A stretch of 64,000 nt of DNA from Alphaproteobacteria bacterium (GCA_030431615.1 JAUIID010000001.1:1-64000), one strand, 5' to 3'. Positions 52,520 through 61,393 are shown, counted from the first letter of the stretch. The notes: generated by a model from the sequence alone, not told the origin. Numbers and translations are program-made.

Positions 52520-53656
52520 ATGCGGCGGCGCTCCCGTGACGACTGCCGGGTCGCGAGAACGGGCGCGCCATGTCCGGGCTTGAAGGCCGTTGCCGGTGCA
52601 GCCCTCGCTGGCTGGCTGCTGCTGGCCGGAGAGAGCGTCGCCGCGTGGTTGCCCGAAACGCTGCAGATCGGCCGGCTCAGCCTTGCGTATGACGAGTGGA
52701 CCGTGGCGCTCTCCCGCCTAGAGCTCGAGCACCGGCCCGGAGCGCCGTTGGCGCTCAGCATCGACCGTATCGAGGGGCCGGCGGGCATCATACCACTTTG
52801 GGCCAGCGCCAGATTGACCAGCCGTGCCACGGGCTGGCGGATCGATGGCGTCGTCGCCAGCGGCAAGGGCGAGCTGGTGCTGCGCTTCAACGGGGTCGGT
52901 AGCGGCGGCGTGCCCGACCGGGTGACGGTCGCGATGGAGCCGCTGCGCTTCGAACCCGGCGCCTTGCAGCCGGCACGGCTGTGGTCGGGTCTCGGCGAGC
53001 AGCTTCGTGATGTGCAGGGCACTGTCGACCTTTCGCTGGACTGGCAGGGAAGCCAGCCGGAATCGACCGATCTGGCGCTCGATATCACCGGGCTCTCATT
53101 CGCGACCGACTATCTTCCGGTCGGGTTGATCGAGGGATCGATTCGGCTCGACCGCCTCTGGCCGCCGCGCACCGCAGCACCCCAGCGGCTGCTGATCGAA
53201 GGCCTCGATCTGGGCCGACTGGTCAAGCGGCTCGAAGTGGAAGCGCTGGCGATCGAAGGCACAATGGATGGCGTGCTGAATTTCAGCTTCAGTGAATCGG
53301 GCAGACTCTATATCGAGGCGAGCCGGCTTGCGACGCGCGAACCGGGTGTCATCCGCTACCGGCCGGCGCAGCCGCCGCCAGTCCTGGAGAGTCAGGGCGC
53401 CAACGTCGATCTGCTGATCGCGGCCCTCGCCGATTTTCGCTACGATGCAGCCATTGCCACGGTGGAAGGTTTTGTCGACGGCGACATCTCGATCGTGTTG
53501 CAGTTGCAGGGTGCCAACCCTGCGCTTTACGAGGGACATCCCATTGAGCTCAATCTCAGCCTCGAAGCCCCGGTTCTCGGGCTCGTCGGTGCCGGCCGGG
53601 AGGCGTTCGAGCTGCCGGCCAACCTGGGGCGGTCGCTGCTGGGCGTGGGCCGATGA
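52520..53656 (+). CDS. YdbH-like AsmA-type envelope protein
   Basis: The 378-residue product has an N-terminal membrane anchor (about 22-41, AVAGAALAGWLLLAGESVAA) and a long beta-rich periplasmic part (SLAYDEWTVALSRLELEHRP, DLSLDWQGSQPESTDLALDITGLSF, GTMDGVLNFSFSESGRLYIEASRL). This is the C-terminal part of YdbH (intermembrane phospholipid bridge, AsmA-like group); the family is usually about 880 residues, so this one is short. Followed by YnbE- and YdbL-like genes, the E. coli order ydbH-ynbE-ydbL. Confidence 0.75.
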   Translation: MRRRSRDDCRVARTGAPCPGLKAVAGAALAGWLLLAGESVAAWLPETLQIGRLSLAYDEWTVALSRLELEHRPGAPLALSIDRIEGPAGIIPLWASARLTSRATGWRIDGVVASGKGELVLRFNGVGSGGVPDRVTVAMEPLRFEPGALQPARLWSGLGEQLRDVQGTVDLSLDWQGSQPESTDLALDITGLSFATDYLPVGLIEGSIRLDRLWPPRTAAPQRLLIEGLDLGRLVKRLEVEALAIEGTMDGVLNFSFSESGRLYIEASRLATREPGVIRYRPAQPPPVLESQGANVDLLIAALADFRYDAAIATVEGFVDGDISIVLQLQGANPALYEGHPIELNLSLEAPVLGLVGAGREAFELPANLGRSLLGVGR

Positions 53657-53870
53657 GCGGCGTGAGGGATGCCCGGTCGCGGCCCTGGCTGCGCTGCCCC
53701 TGTTCGCACTTCTGCTGGGCTGCCAGCCGACGGTACAGCTCGAGGCGCCCAAGGAGCCGATCGTCATCAATCTCAACGTCAAGATCGAGCAGGAGGTCCG
53801 GGTCCGCGTCGAGCGGGACCTGGACGAGCTTCTGGACGATCCCGAACTTTTTGGAGGTGAGGCCAGGTGA
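53653..53870 (+). pseudogene. YnbE-like outer-membrane lipoprotein gene with probable frameshift
   Basis: The start ATG 53653 overlaps the ydbH stop (ATGA) and reads SGVRDARSRPWLR, then runs into nonsense. The next frame supplies LPLFALLLGCQPTVQLEAPKEPIVINLNVKIEQEV, the YnbE signature (lipobox LLGC and IVINLNVKI) ending at 53870. One missing base near 53693 restores a normal 72-residue YnbE. In E. coli YnbE pairs with YdbH to form the lipid bridge. Either an assembly error or a real break. Confidence 0.72.
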
Positions 53871-54220
53871 TGCGTGCAACGCCTACCCGACGTGCCGCCC
53901 TGATTGCCGGAAGTGCGCTCGGCCTGCTCGGCCTCGGCCGGAGAGCCCGCGCCGAGGATCTCGCCGAGGCCAAGAGTGCCGGGCAGATTGGCGAGCGGAT
54001 CGACGGCTTTGTCGGCGTGGTCCGGGCGGACGCACCGCCGGAAGTGCGAAGCCTCGTCGACGACATCAATGCCCGACGACGGGCCGAGTACGCGGCCATC
54101 GCCGAGCGCCAGGGCGTGGCGCCCGAGGTCGTGGCCCAGTTGGCTGGCGAGAAGCTTGTCGAGCGCGCCGGACCGGGCGAATGGGTGCTCGGCGCCGACG
54201 GCCAGTGGCAGCAAAGGTAG
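53870..54220 (+). CDS. YdbL-like (DUF1318) periplasmic protein
   Basis: The 116-residue product has a signal peptide (residues 1-28, with Arg pairs, RRAALIAGSALGLLGLGRR) and the DUF1318 core EDLAEAKSAGQIGERIDGFVGVV (about 29-51), then VDDINARRRAEYAAIAERQGVAPEVVAQLAGEKLVER. YdbL keeps YdbH and YnbE assembly in balance in E. coli. ATG 53870 overlaps the ynbE-like stop; GTG 53867 is also in frame. Confidence 0.88.
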   Translation: MRATPTRRAALIAGSALGLLGLGRRARAEDLAEAKSAGQIGERIDGFVGVVRADAPPEVRSLVDDINARRRAEYAAIAERQGVAPEVVAQLAGEKLVERAGPGEWVLGADGQWQQR

Positions 54221-54257
54221 CTCGGCCCGTGGATCTTTCGATTCAGACGATGCGCCC

Positions 54258-55460
54258 ATGAACCCGATCAGGGGAGCCGGGGGCGCGGCCACGGGGGCGA
54301 TCATCCGAGAGCGACGGGCAAGCGCGCCCGTTGTCCTCACGAACGCCATGCTCGCGCTCGAAACGTCCGTCGAGCCGGGTACGGTCGTTATCGCCAACGG
54401 CCGGATCGAATCCGTCGACAGGGGCCTGACGTCGCTTCCTGGTGCCGTCGATCTCGACGGCGACTATCTCCTGCCCGGGCTGGTCGACCTGCACACCGAC
54501 AACCTCGAGAAGCACTATCAGCCACGTTCAGGCGTGACCTGGGATCCCGTGGCCGCGGCCATCGCGCATGACGGGCAGGTGGCTTCGACCGGCGTCACCA
54601 CTGTCTATGACAGCCTCACCATAGGGGCGGCGGAAGGCTGGGACGTTCGCGCCGAGATGATCGAGCCGATGCTGGGCGGTCTCGACGAGGCACGCCAGCA
54701 CGGCATGCTGCGGATCGACCACAAAGTGCACCTGCGATGCGAGGTCACCCATCCCGAGGTGGTCGGCATGTTCGAGGAGCATGTCGCGGCGCACGCCATC
54801 GGGATGCTCTCCCTCATGGATCATGCGCCTGGCGACCGCCAGTCACCCGACATCGACGTCTATCGTCGGCGGTATCAGCGCATCCTCGAGCGTCCCGAGC
54901 GGGTCGAGGCGCATATCGAGCGGCTGCTCGACGGCTCCAGGACCTTCGGGCCACCCAATCGCCGGGCGCTCGCGGAGCATGCCCGCCAACGGGGGATCCC
55001 ACTTGCTACGCATGACGATGCCAGCCGGGCGCATGTCGAGGAGGCAGTCGGTATCGGTGCGGCCTTCAGCGAGTTCCCGACGACCATGGAGGCGGCAGTG
55101 GCGGCGCGCGAGTTGCGTCTGCCGACGCTGATGGGTGCCCCCAATTTGCTGCGTGGCGGCTCGCATTCGGGCAATGTGGCGGCGGGTGGCCTGATCGCGG
55201 CGGGGCTCTTGGACATGCTTGCGTCGGATTATATTCCGGCAAGCCTGCTCAAGGGGGCCTTCGCGCTGACCGCGCCGCCGTTCGAGCTGCCGCTGGCGAC
55301 GGGCATCGCGATGGTCACGTCACGCCCGGCGGCCATCGCGGGCCTCGACGATCGAGGCCGGATTGCCCCGGGCCTGCGCGCCGATCTGTTGCGGATAAGA
55401 TCGATCCGGGGCCGACCGATCGTCCGCGAGGTCTTCGTCGAGGGCCGCCGGGTTGCGTGA
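54258..55460 (+). CDS. phnM: Alpha-D-ribose 1-methylphosphonate 5-triphosphate diphosphatase
   Basis: The 400-residue amidohydrolase has VVLTNAMLALETSVEPGTVVIANGRIESVD, metal-binding LPGLVDLHTDNLEKHYQPR (about 75-95, DLHTDN with His and Asp), then VLD-free SLMDHAPGDRQ and a final amidohydrolase region LATHDDASRAHVEEAV. PhnM hydrolyses the triphosphate intermediate of the C-P lyase pathway. Here it is separated from C-P lyase core genes, none of which are in the window. A signal-free cytosolic enzyme. Confidence 0.88.
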   Translation: MNPIRGAGGAATGAIIRERRASAPVVLTNAMLALETSVEPGTVVIANGRIESVDRGLTSLPGAVDLDGDYLLPGLVDLHTDNLEKHYQPRSGVTWDPVAAAIAHDGQVASTGVTTVYDSLTIGAAEGWDVRAEMIEPMLGGLDEARQHGMLRIDHKVHLRCEVTHPEVVGMFEEHVAAHAIGMLSLMDHAPGDRQSPDIDVYRRRYQRILERPERVEAHIERLLDGSRTFGPPNRRALAEHARQRGIPLATHDDASRAHVEEAVGIGAAFSEFPTTMEAAVAARELRLPTLMGAPNLLRGGSHSGNVAAGGLIAAGLLDMLASDYIPASLLKGAFALTAPPFELPLATGIAMVTSRPAAIAGLDDRGRIAPGLRADLLRIRSIRGRPIVREVFVEGRRVA

Positions 55461-55478
55461 TCCGGACGGGGGGATCCT

Positions 55479-56174
55479 TTGAGCGCGCGGTACGCGATCT
55501 ATTTTTCGCCTGCACCAGGGAGCGCGCTGGAGGAATTCGGTGTCACCTGGCTGGGGCGGCACCACCGGACCGGCGCGGCCCTCGACCAGCCGAACGTGCC
55601 GGGGTTGACCAGGGAGGAGCTCTTCGAGATCACCGAGGCGCCACGTCACTACGGCTTCCACGGCACGCTCAAGGCGCCCTTCCGCCTGGCGGAGGGGCGA
55701 ACGGCTGCGGATCTCGAGGCGGCTGCGGATCGGTTCGCGGCGGCGCGGTCGCCGTTCATGGTGCCGCCCCTGGCCGTCACCGATCTCGACGGGTTCATCG
55801 CGCTCACGCCCAGCGAGCCGGCGCCAGCGCTCGATGCGCTCGCTGCGGACTGCGTCCGCGCGTTCGATGCCTTTCGGTCACCTGCCGGCGCCGATGAGCT
55901 GGCGCGCCGCCGCCGTGGCGGCCTCTCGCCCCGGCAAGACAGCAACCTGCTCGCGTTTGGTTACCCATTCGTCATGGACGACTTCCGCTTTCACCTGACC
56001 CTGACACGGCGCCTCGACGACAGCTTGAAGCGCCGGTTGCTGGCGTTCCTGCACGTTCACGCCAAGGTGATCGGGAATCGGGAGATCGCCATGGACGCCA
56101 TCACGATCTTTGCGCAGGAGTCCAGCGACCGTCCCTTCCGGTTCAGGAGCCGCCACGTTTTTGGCGAGGGTTAG
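55479..56174 (+). CDS. DUF1045 2H phosphoesterase-like phosphonate-associated protein
   Basis: The 231-residue protein carries two HxT motifs, YGFHGTLKAPFRLAEG (about 60) and FRFHLTLTRRLDDSL (about 167), typical of 2H phosphoesterases of the DUF1045 group. Such genes sit beside phnM in phn operons. A TTG at 55479 with GGGGGGA upstream is the best start, 18 bp after phnM. The pair are co-transcribed. Substrate is probably a cyclic ribose phosphonate intermediate (inference). Confidence 0.87.
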   Translation: MSARYAIYFSPAPGSALEEFGVTWLGRHHRTGAALDQPNVPGLTREELFEITEAPRHYGFHGTLKAPFRLAEGRTAADLEAAADRFAAARSPFMVPPLAVTDLDGFIALTPSEPAPALDALAADCVRAFDAFRSPAGADELARRRRGGLSPRQDSNLLAFGYPFVMDDFRFHLTLTRRLDDSLKRRLLAFLHVHAKVIGNREIAMDAITIFAQESSDRPFRFRSRHVFGEG

Positions 56175-56530
56175 AACGGCTGGATCCCGCTCATCCAGCG
56201 TGATGTCCCAATTAGTGGCTCTTCCGACTCTGGCTTCTCTGCAACCAAAGGTTCAATTAGGTACATTCCTCCAAGCTAATGGACGATTAAGGGGCAGTGT
56301 CTTTTCGCGGCTTGCCCATTGGTTGAACTTCAAAGTAGGTACTATTCTACAGCGAGAGTGGGCGATCCTGCCTTGCAAAAGTTGTCGATTTCATCGATTG
56401 TATTAATACGCCTTAAGCATAAGGACTCTGGCGGTCGGACCCGTTTCGATCGGTAGGGTTAAGAGTTCAACAGCCGCACCGGCATCGCCTACCACTTTCG
56501 GTGCCGGGGTTGGAGGGGAGCGAAGCGGTC
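56175..56530. other. 356-bp AT-richer intergenic region upstream of the LuxR gene
   Basis: GC content is clearly lower than in the neighbours. It contains CCTTA-AGCA-TAAGG at 56411-56424 and a GTAGGTACTATTCTAC near-palindrome at about 56334. These may be regulator sites or promoter elements for the LuxR gene. No gene is visible. Confidence 0.5.
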
Positions 56531-57334
56531 ATGTTGGCGACGTCATCCGTGAGCGAGCCACTGCCTATCGGTGAGAATGTGGCACGGGTCCAGGGAACAC
56601 TTCGCGCTGTTGCTCCAGGCAATCCCCCGCGCCCCGATCCCTGGCTTGCGCTGGTCGATCCTCGACCGTTCAACAGGGCGTGCATTTCGCATTATCTCTG
56701 CGCGTCGGACGCGCTCAGCCAGCAGATCATCGCCGTCTCGATCGACGATCTTGTCCGCGAGAGACTTGCACCGGAGAGCCGGCCGTCGCTGGTGATCTAC
56801 AGTGTCGGGAGCCAGTCGATCGGTGACGCGGCGACCCGCGCCAACCTGGATCGGCTGGTGACCAGCCTCGGCGCCGTGCCGGTTGTGGTGCTCTCCGATC
56901 GCACGGAACCGGAGGAGGCGCGCAGCGCTCTTGCCGCTGGGGCGATGGGTTTCATCGCGACGACCGAAGAGCCACCGCTGATGTGCAAGGCGCTGTCTCT
57001 GGTCCAGGCGGGCGGCATATTCGTACCGGGCGATCTCGTCAGCCAGTGGCTGCGCCAGGAGGGTCATTCGACGGCTGCCGAGGCGACGACGACGGCAGCG
57101 AGTTCGGACGGGCCGGCGCTGGCGAGCGAGTTGACGCCACGTCAGATCGACGTCCTGGAGATCCTCCAGGAAGGGCATCCGAACAAGGTGATCGCCGCCC
57201 GGCTGTGCATGACGGAAAGCACCGTCAAGGTGCATGTCCGGCAGATCATGCGGCGATTGAACGCCAAGAACCGAACCGAGGTGGCGCTGCTTGCGCAACG
57301 CCACCTGGCGGCGGTCAGAAGAATGGCGTGTTGA
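56531..57334 (+). CDS. LuxR-type response-regulator-like transcription factor
   Basis: The 267-residue protein has a receiver-like N domain (about 35-165: WLALVDPRPFNRACISHYL and VPVVVLSDRTEPEEARSALAAGAMGF) that lacks an obvious Asp-phosphorylation pair in the usual place, so it may be an atypical receiver. The C-terminal GerE/LuxR HTH (about 198-260) has LTPRQIDVLEILQEGHPNKVIAARLCMTESTVKVHVRQIMRRL. ATG 56531 follows GGAGGGGAG. It overlaps the barrel gene convergently by 20 bp and probably controls the secretion locus to its right (inference from position). Confidence 0.87.
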   Translation: MLATSSVSEPLPIGENVARVQGTLRAVAPGNPPRPDPWLALVDPRPFNRACISHYLCASDALSQQIIAVSIDDLVRERLAPESRPSLVIYSVGSQSIGDAATRANLDRLVTSLGAVPVVVLSDRTEPEEARSALAAGAMGFIATTEEPPLMCKALSLVQAGGIFVPGDLVSQWLRQEGHSTAAEATTTAASSDGPALASELTPRQIDVLEILQEGHPNKVIAARLCMTESTVKVHVRQIMRRLNAKNRTEVALLAQRHLAAVRRMAC

Positions 57335-58493
57335 AACGATAGGCGACAGTGGCGCGCACACTGTAGTCGGGTGCGTCATCGGTCAGACCGATGCTGGTGT
57401 TCAACCGGAAGAGCGTGCGCGGCGCGATGATCGCCGAGCCGCCGAAGTCGAAGCTGGCGGCCAGCTGATCGCTGCCGTTGACCTTCTCGCCATCAACCTT
57501 GATTTCATCCGAGTAAGTCTGGTTGAGGGCCACGTTCAGCGAGGTCTCGGGGCTGAGGGCCAGGGCTGCGCCGAGTGACAGGGCATACTCGCTGCCGAGA
57601 TCCACGTCGTCGTCCTCGAACTGGTAGCTGTAGGTGAAGCCGCCGACGAACGCGAGCGGATCCTGGCGCTTCACGGCGACCAGCTGGCCCCGAACCTGGT
57701 GGAAGCCGTTGCCGAGGAAGACGCCATCGTCGAACTGGTCGCCGGATGCCGTATCCCAGACCACACGCCCGACGAGGTCGGGGCGCCATTCGCCCTCGCG
57801 CATCAGTGTCTTGGCAAGTCCGATGGTGATGTCGCCGAGCCCGTAGCCCGTACGCTCCGTCGAGTCCGCGATCCCACCGTTCAGGTTCAGATTGCCCTGC
57901 TCGTTGACCGCGTCGAACGGCAGGTTGAGCTCGAACTGGGAATCGAAGGGAAGCCCGACGCTCAAGCCGAGGTCGAAGGCAAACTCGTTGCGCTCCGTGT
58001 TCACATTCACGACCTGCCCGCCGACGAGTGACGGGAAGTTAGAATCACGTCGCGTGAAGCCGACCGCAGGGGCGATTTCCGATTGGCCTGCCGGCAACAG
58101 AAGGGCGCCGACATCGACCAGGGTACGTTCCAGCGCCCGTTCCGCGGAAAGCTCGTCGACGTCGATCAGTCCACGCGAGGCGGGCGCCGCGGGCGGCGCC
58201 TCGGCCGCCTCGATCGTCGGCGCTTCTTCGGTCGGCTCGGGGGGCGTGGTCGTCGCCTCGACCGGCGGCGGCTCCTCTCCGCCCAGCCGGCGCTCGAGCT
58301 CGTCCACCCGGCGCATCAGCTCGATGATCACGGCGTCGCGGGCCTTCAGCTCCTGCTGCAGGGTCTCATCGCTGACCGTGGTGGCATCCTGGGCCGACAC
58401 CGGATCGGAGAAGGGGAACAGTGCAGCCGCCGTCGCCGCGGCCGTGATGCACAGGCTCGCTGGTCGTATCGAGATCGGGTGCCGTCGATGCAT
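57315..58493 (-). CDS. FapF-like outer-membrane beta-barrel with N-terminal coiled coil
   Basis: The 392-residue product has a signal peptide cleaved near VSA-QD (residue 34), a coiled-coil segment at about 43-71 (LQQELKARDAVIIELMRRVDELERRL), a Pro/Glu-rich linker to about 105, and a beta-rich domain from about 118 with alternating hydrophobic strands to a C-terminal F (RFNTPFF), the outer-membrane insertion signal. Pfam-type similarity is to the phenol-degradation MetA/PF13557 barrels. FapF of Pseudomonas has the same layout: coiled coil, linker, trimeric barrel pore for amyloid subunits. It is 24 bp downstream of the C39 gene. Confidence 0.7.
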   Translation of the reverse strand: MHRRHPISIRPASLCITAAATAAALFPFSDPVSAQDATTVSDETLQQELKARDAVIIELMRRVDELERRLGGEEPPPVEATTTPPEPTEEAPTIEAAEAPPAAPASRGLIDVDELSAERALERTLVDVGALLLPAGQSEIAPAVGFTRRDSNFPSLVGGQVVNVNTERNEFAFDLGLSVGLPFDSQFELNLPFDAVNEQGNLNLNGGIADSTERTGYGLGDITIGLAKTLMREGEWRPDLVGRVVWDTASGDQFDDGVFLGNGFHQVRGQLVAVKRQDPLAFVGGFTYSYQFEDDDVDLGSEYALSLGAALALSPETSLNVALNQTYSDEIKVDGEKVNGSDQLAASFDFGGSAIIAPRTLFRLNTSIGLTDDAPDYSVRATVAYRFNTPFF

Positions 58494-58517
58494 GAAATCT
58501 ACCACTTCTGATGGGGC

Positions 58518-59165
58518 TCAGCGAAGCACGAGGAACTCGGCAAGCGTTGGCTCCAGGTGATTTGGCGGAATCAGGCCGTCGCGCCGCTCGACGACGAAAC
58601 CGACGCGCCCGATCTGCGGGAAATCGATCCAGGCGCGCTCGAAACGTTCGCGGCTCATGGTGCGGTTGCCATAGGCCGGGTCGGCGAGCAGGACACTGCC
58701 GCCCAGCTCGCCACGAAAGATGACGAAATGCCGAAAACCATGGAGGTCGAGCGGCACGATGATCGGTGCGTGCTCAAGCAGGTTCTCGAATGAGAGCTGC
58801 CCGAAGCCGATGCCCTCGTAGCCGCGCCCGTCGACGAACCGCTTCAGGTCGAGCAGTGAGAAGCCTTCGCGCAACCTGATCAGGGCGGGATTCGCTATGT
58901 ATTCCGGTCGATCGATCAGCCCGAGCGCAATCTCGCGCTCGCTTACCGGGTCGCCGTGCTGGTAGGTCAGGAGCGTCGCCAGCGCCGCGGCGGCGCAGCT
59001 GATGTCGAACTCCTGGACGAACACTTGATGCTCGCGCAGCTCGTTCAGACTCTTGACGGACTGGGCCATGGCCAAGCCGGGAGCGGTGATTCCGGCCAAC
59101 GCCCCGAACAGTCCGGCGAGGACGCCACGCCTTGTCGGGGCTGCTCGCCTTCTCCAATTCATCAT
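58518..59165 (-). CDS. Exported C39-family cysteine peptidase (FapD-like)
   Basis: The 215-residue product starts with a Tat/Sec-like signal (RRGVLAGLFGALAGITAPGLAMA, residues 12-34). The catalytic core is VQEFDISCAAAALATLL (Gln51, Cys57), GFRHFVIF (His145) and LLADPAYG (Asp161), as in C39 peptidases that remove double-glycine leaders. FapD is such a periplasmic peptidase in the Fap system. The ATG at 59165 has GGAGG 5 bases upstream. It leads a two-gene operon with the barrel gene. Confidence 0.88.
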   Translation of the reverse strand: MMNWRRRAAPTRRGVLAGLFGALAGITAPGLAMAQSVKSLNELREHQVFVQEFDISCAAAALATLLTYQHGDPVSEREIALGLIDRPEYIANPALIRLREGFSLLDLKRFVDGRGYEGIGFGQLSFENLLEHAPIIVPLDLHGFRHFVIFRGELGGSVLLADPAYGNRTMSRERFERAWIDFPQIGRVGFVVERRDGLIPPNHLEPTLAEFLVLR

Positions 59166-59653
59166 CGGCGCACCTCCACAGAACGAGATAGAGCGTAGTT
59201 CGCGAACCGGTCAACAAGCGGTCTCGCGGCCCCCGCCCGAACGACCGCGGCCGTTACCGGAATACCACGTCGGATTGGGGGTGAAAGAGGCCGGAGTATG
59301 CAAGCCCTAACGGCCGATGTGCGGGACACCCGGATATGCGTGCCGCCAGGAATCTTCAGAATCACGTCAGGCAGCCATCTGCCGGACCCTGAACCGATAG
59401 TTAACGCCGTGGCTGCCCGCTCGCCATCCCTAACCAACGGAATTATAAGCCTTATGCGGCGCCAGGCTCGGTAACCCAAAAGCCTTACGTACTTTTGGCC
59501 AAATTGCTCAACGGCTGAAAATCCTGTTTACTTGCAAACGTCGATTTTCTGGGCGCGGCCAGCGGGCCAAGCGAATGGGCTGAGGTTCGCCGCGATGGTC
59601 CAGCGAATGCAACCAACAAGGCCCAGCCAGCCTTGAATATCGGAGAGACGCCA
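59166..59653. promoter_or_regulatory. 488-bp divergent intergenic region between the C39 operon and the small cargo genes
   Basis: Holds divergent promoters. Noted are a CCAAAAG-N9-CTTTTGG hairpin at 59476-59498 and GCCTTAT/GCCTTAC boxes near 59452 and 59482 that recall the CCTTAAGCATAAGG element upstream of the LuxR gene. No coding sequence is convincing. Confidence 0.5.
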
Positions 59654-60112
59654 ATGCTGAAGACCCTTGCGAAGCCGACCGCGTTGCTCGCGGGTGGCTT
59701 GTTCCTCGTCAGCACGTCCTTGCCGGTGCAGGCCGAGCAGATGATGCGCCTGGACGATGCCATGCTGGATCAGATCACGGCGGGTGCCACGGCCGCAGCC
59801 CATGTGACTGGTACGCTTGATCCCCTAGGGACGGCTGCGACGGCCAACGGCTCGCTCTACTCCAGCAGCGACGTCTTGGGCGGGGTCGTGGGTTATGGCA
59901 ACCAGCGTAGTGTTGTCGCCTACGGACTGATCGTTGGTGTGGGTGTCGGCGCGAGCGGCACGCCAGGCGGTGCCACTGCCGACGCCGCGACCGCCGGCGT
60001 GGCTGCGGGCGACCGCACCTTCGTCCGTAACTTCAATGTGGGTGGCGTCAGTCGATATGGTGCCTTCCGCGGCAGTGCGACATTTGTCTTCGGCCTGGGG
60101 CTCGAGCTCTAG
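59654..60112 (+). CDS. Small exported protein with double-glycine-type leader box (cargo A)
   Basis: The 152-residue product has a Sec signal (1-27, cut VQA-EQ), then the box L33-DDAMLDQIT-A43-G44 (59750-59785), and a mature part rich in Gly, Ala, Thr, Asn and Ser with strands such as VGYGNQRSVVAYGLIVGVGVG and NVGGVSRYGAFRGSATFVFGLG. The box matches the double-glycine spacing (L at -12, hydrophobic at -7 and -4, AG at -2/-1). Predicted as cargo for the C39 peptidase and barrel. ATG 59654 follows GGAGAG. Confidence 0.75.
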   Translation: MLKTLAKPTALLAGGLFLVSTSLPVQAEQMMRLDDAMLDQITAGATAAAHVTGTLDPLGTAATANGSLYSSSDVLGGVVGYGNQRSVVAYGLIVGVGVGASGTPGGATADAATAGVAAGDRTFVRNFNVGGVSRYGAFRGSATFVFGLGLEL

Positions 60113-60345
60113 GCCAGCGAGGCGAGGGCGGCGCCGAGTTGCCTTGCCGACCCGGCGCGGGACCCTTCTAACTCTTTAGTGTGTCAGCCGAAATGGTTCT
60201 TGCCACCAGTGAGCTTGACGAGGTATTAATTCATCACAGTGGTGGGCTTCGGGATCCAAAGTGGAAACCCGCAAATTGGCTGATCATGCTAGACTATAAC
60301 CAAATGCCCAGCTCTACGCTCGGGTGTTATCGCAGAGAGACAGCC

Positions 60346-60690
60346 ATGAGAGCTCTTACGTTTGTTGCAACTGCATTGTGCGTGCTGGTCGGTAGCGCCG
60401 CGATGGCTGGCGAGCCGCTGCGTCTCGACGATGGATCGCTGGACCGGGTGTCGGCGGGCGCCTTGAACAACGGCATCGCGTTTGCCTGGGGTTCGGCGCA
60501 CTCGTCGGGCCGGTACGGCGGCGCCGAAAACGCGACCTTCGGGCGGGTGGTGAACGTTCAGGTGATCGAGAACGGGCAACCGTACAGCGACACACAGGTC
60601 AATGCGGGCTCTTCCTTTGTCGCTTCGAGCAGAGGCCCCGGGCCGACGACGGCCGGTGGGTTCGGTGGGCTCATCGTGTCGATCTTCTGA
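60346..60690 (+). CDS. Small exported protein with double-glycine-type leader box (cargo B)
   Basis: The 114-residue product has a Sec signal (1-21, cut AMA-GE), the box L27-DDGSLDRVS-A37-G38 (60424-60459) and a mature part with Gly, Ser and Asn-rich segments (FAWGSAHSSGRYGGAEN, SSFVASSRGPGP). AGAGAGA precedes ATG 60346. The region before it has TATAAC at 60294-60299 as a possible minus-10. No cysteines are present in the mature part. Confidence 0.72.
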   Translation: MRALTFVATALCVLVGSAAMAGEPLRLDDGSLDRVSAGALNNGIAFAWGSAHSSGRYGGAENATFGRVVNVQVIENGQPYSDTQVNAGSSFVASSRGPGPTTAGGFGGLIVSIF

Positions 60691-60811
60691 GTTTCGCCCA
60701 GGCGCACGTGCCGGCACATGGGTTGATCGGCAAGTGCGGTTGGGCTCCAAGGGTTCTTGGGCGGTCTCGGCCGACCTCGGACGTGTACGATAACCTAGAT
60801 GGAGATGTCTC

Positions 60812-61189
60812 ATGAAGAAGATGCTAGTTGCCGGTATCGCTGGTGCCGTCCTCATGGGTGGCGCCGCCATGGCGGAGCCCCTGCAGCTCAGCAATGGGCA
60901 GATGGACGACGTGACTGCCGGCTTCCGTCTCGGTGCGGGTGGCGGTCTCGGGACCGGGGCCTTCGCCGTGACCTTCGGGCAGGGTGCGAGCGCGTCGCAG
61001 GCCAACACCGGTGGTGGCGCGAGCTTCCACGACAGCCTCAACATCGCTTCCAACGGTGCCACCACGTTGGGCTCGACCTACATCGCCGAGGGCTTTGCGA
61101 ACAGCGCCACGCGGTATGCGTCGTCGCAGGCCGGTGGCAGCTGGACCGGTCTCAATGCCTCGGGTGGCATTCTCCTGACCCAGCCGTGA
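60812..61189 (+). CDS. Small exported protein with double-glycine-type leader box (cargo C)
   Basis: The 125-residue product has a Sec signal (1-21, cut AMA-EP), the box L26-SNGQMDDVT-A36-G37 (60887-60922) and a Gly/Ala/Ser/Asn-rich mature part (GGGLGTGAFAVTFGQGAS, NTGGGASFHDSLNIASNGATT). This is the closest of the family to amyloid-like or fibre proteins: low charge, no Cys, alternating Gly/Ser/Thr. GGAG lies before ATG 60812. A terminator hairpin follows. Confidence 0.75.
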   Translation: MKKMLVAGIAGAVLMGGAAMAEPLQLSNGQMDDVTAGFRLGAGGGLGTGAFAVTFGQGASASQANTGGGASFHDSLNIASNGATTLGSTYIAEGFANSATRYASSQAGGSWTGLNASGGILLTQP

Positions 61190-61227
61190 GGTCTGGCGGC
61201 TAAGTACAAGTCCGCCTGAACCGTGAA

Positions 61228-61255
61228 GGATAGGCCCGCGCAAGCGGGCCTATCT
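61228..61255 (+). terminator. Rho-independent-like terminator after the cargo gene cluster
   Basis: ATAGGCCCGC (61230-61239) pairs with GCGGGCCTAT (61244-61253) around GCAA, with one or two more flanking pairs. A T-rich tract (tcaagttggttt) follows. It ends the cluster of three cargo genes. Confidence 0.65.
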
Positions 61256-61393
61256 GCGTCAAGTTGGTTTGACTCGTGATTTTTTGATGCGTTGTTGATG
61301 AGACTGTTCAGGATCCCGGCCGCAGGCTTGGTTTGATTTCGTGCTGATAGGGGTGCGTGGCCGAGGACGAGCTAGTGGCGCAAGATCAGCCGT

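Noticed and set aside
57315-58493. Assignment of the barrel to phenol degradation (MetA-pathway name of its domain family)
   Set aside because: The family name is historical. The N-terminal coiled coil, Pro-rich linker and the operon with an exported C39 peptidase fit a secretion role better.
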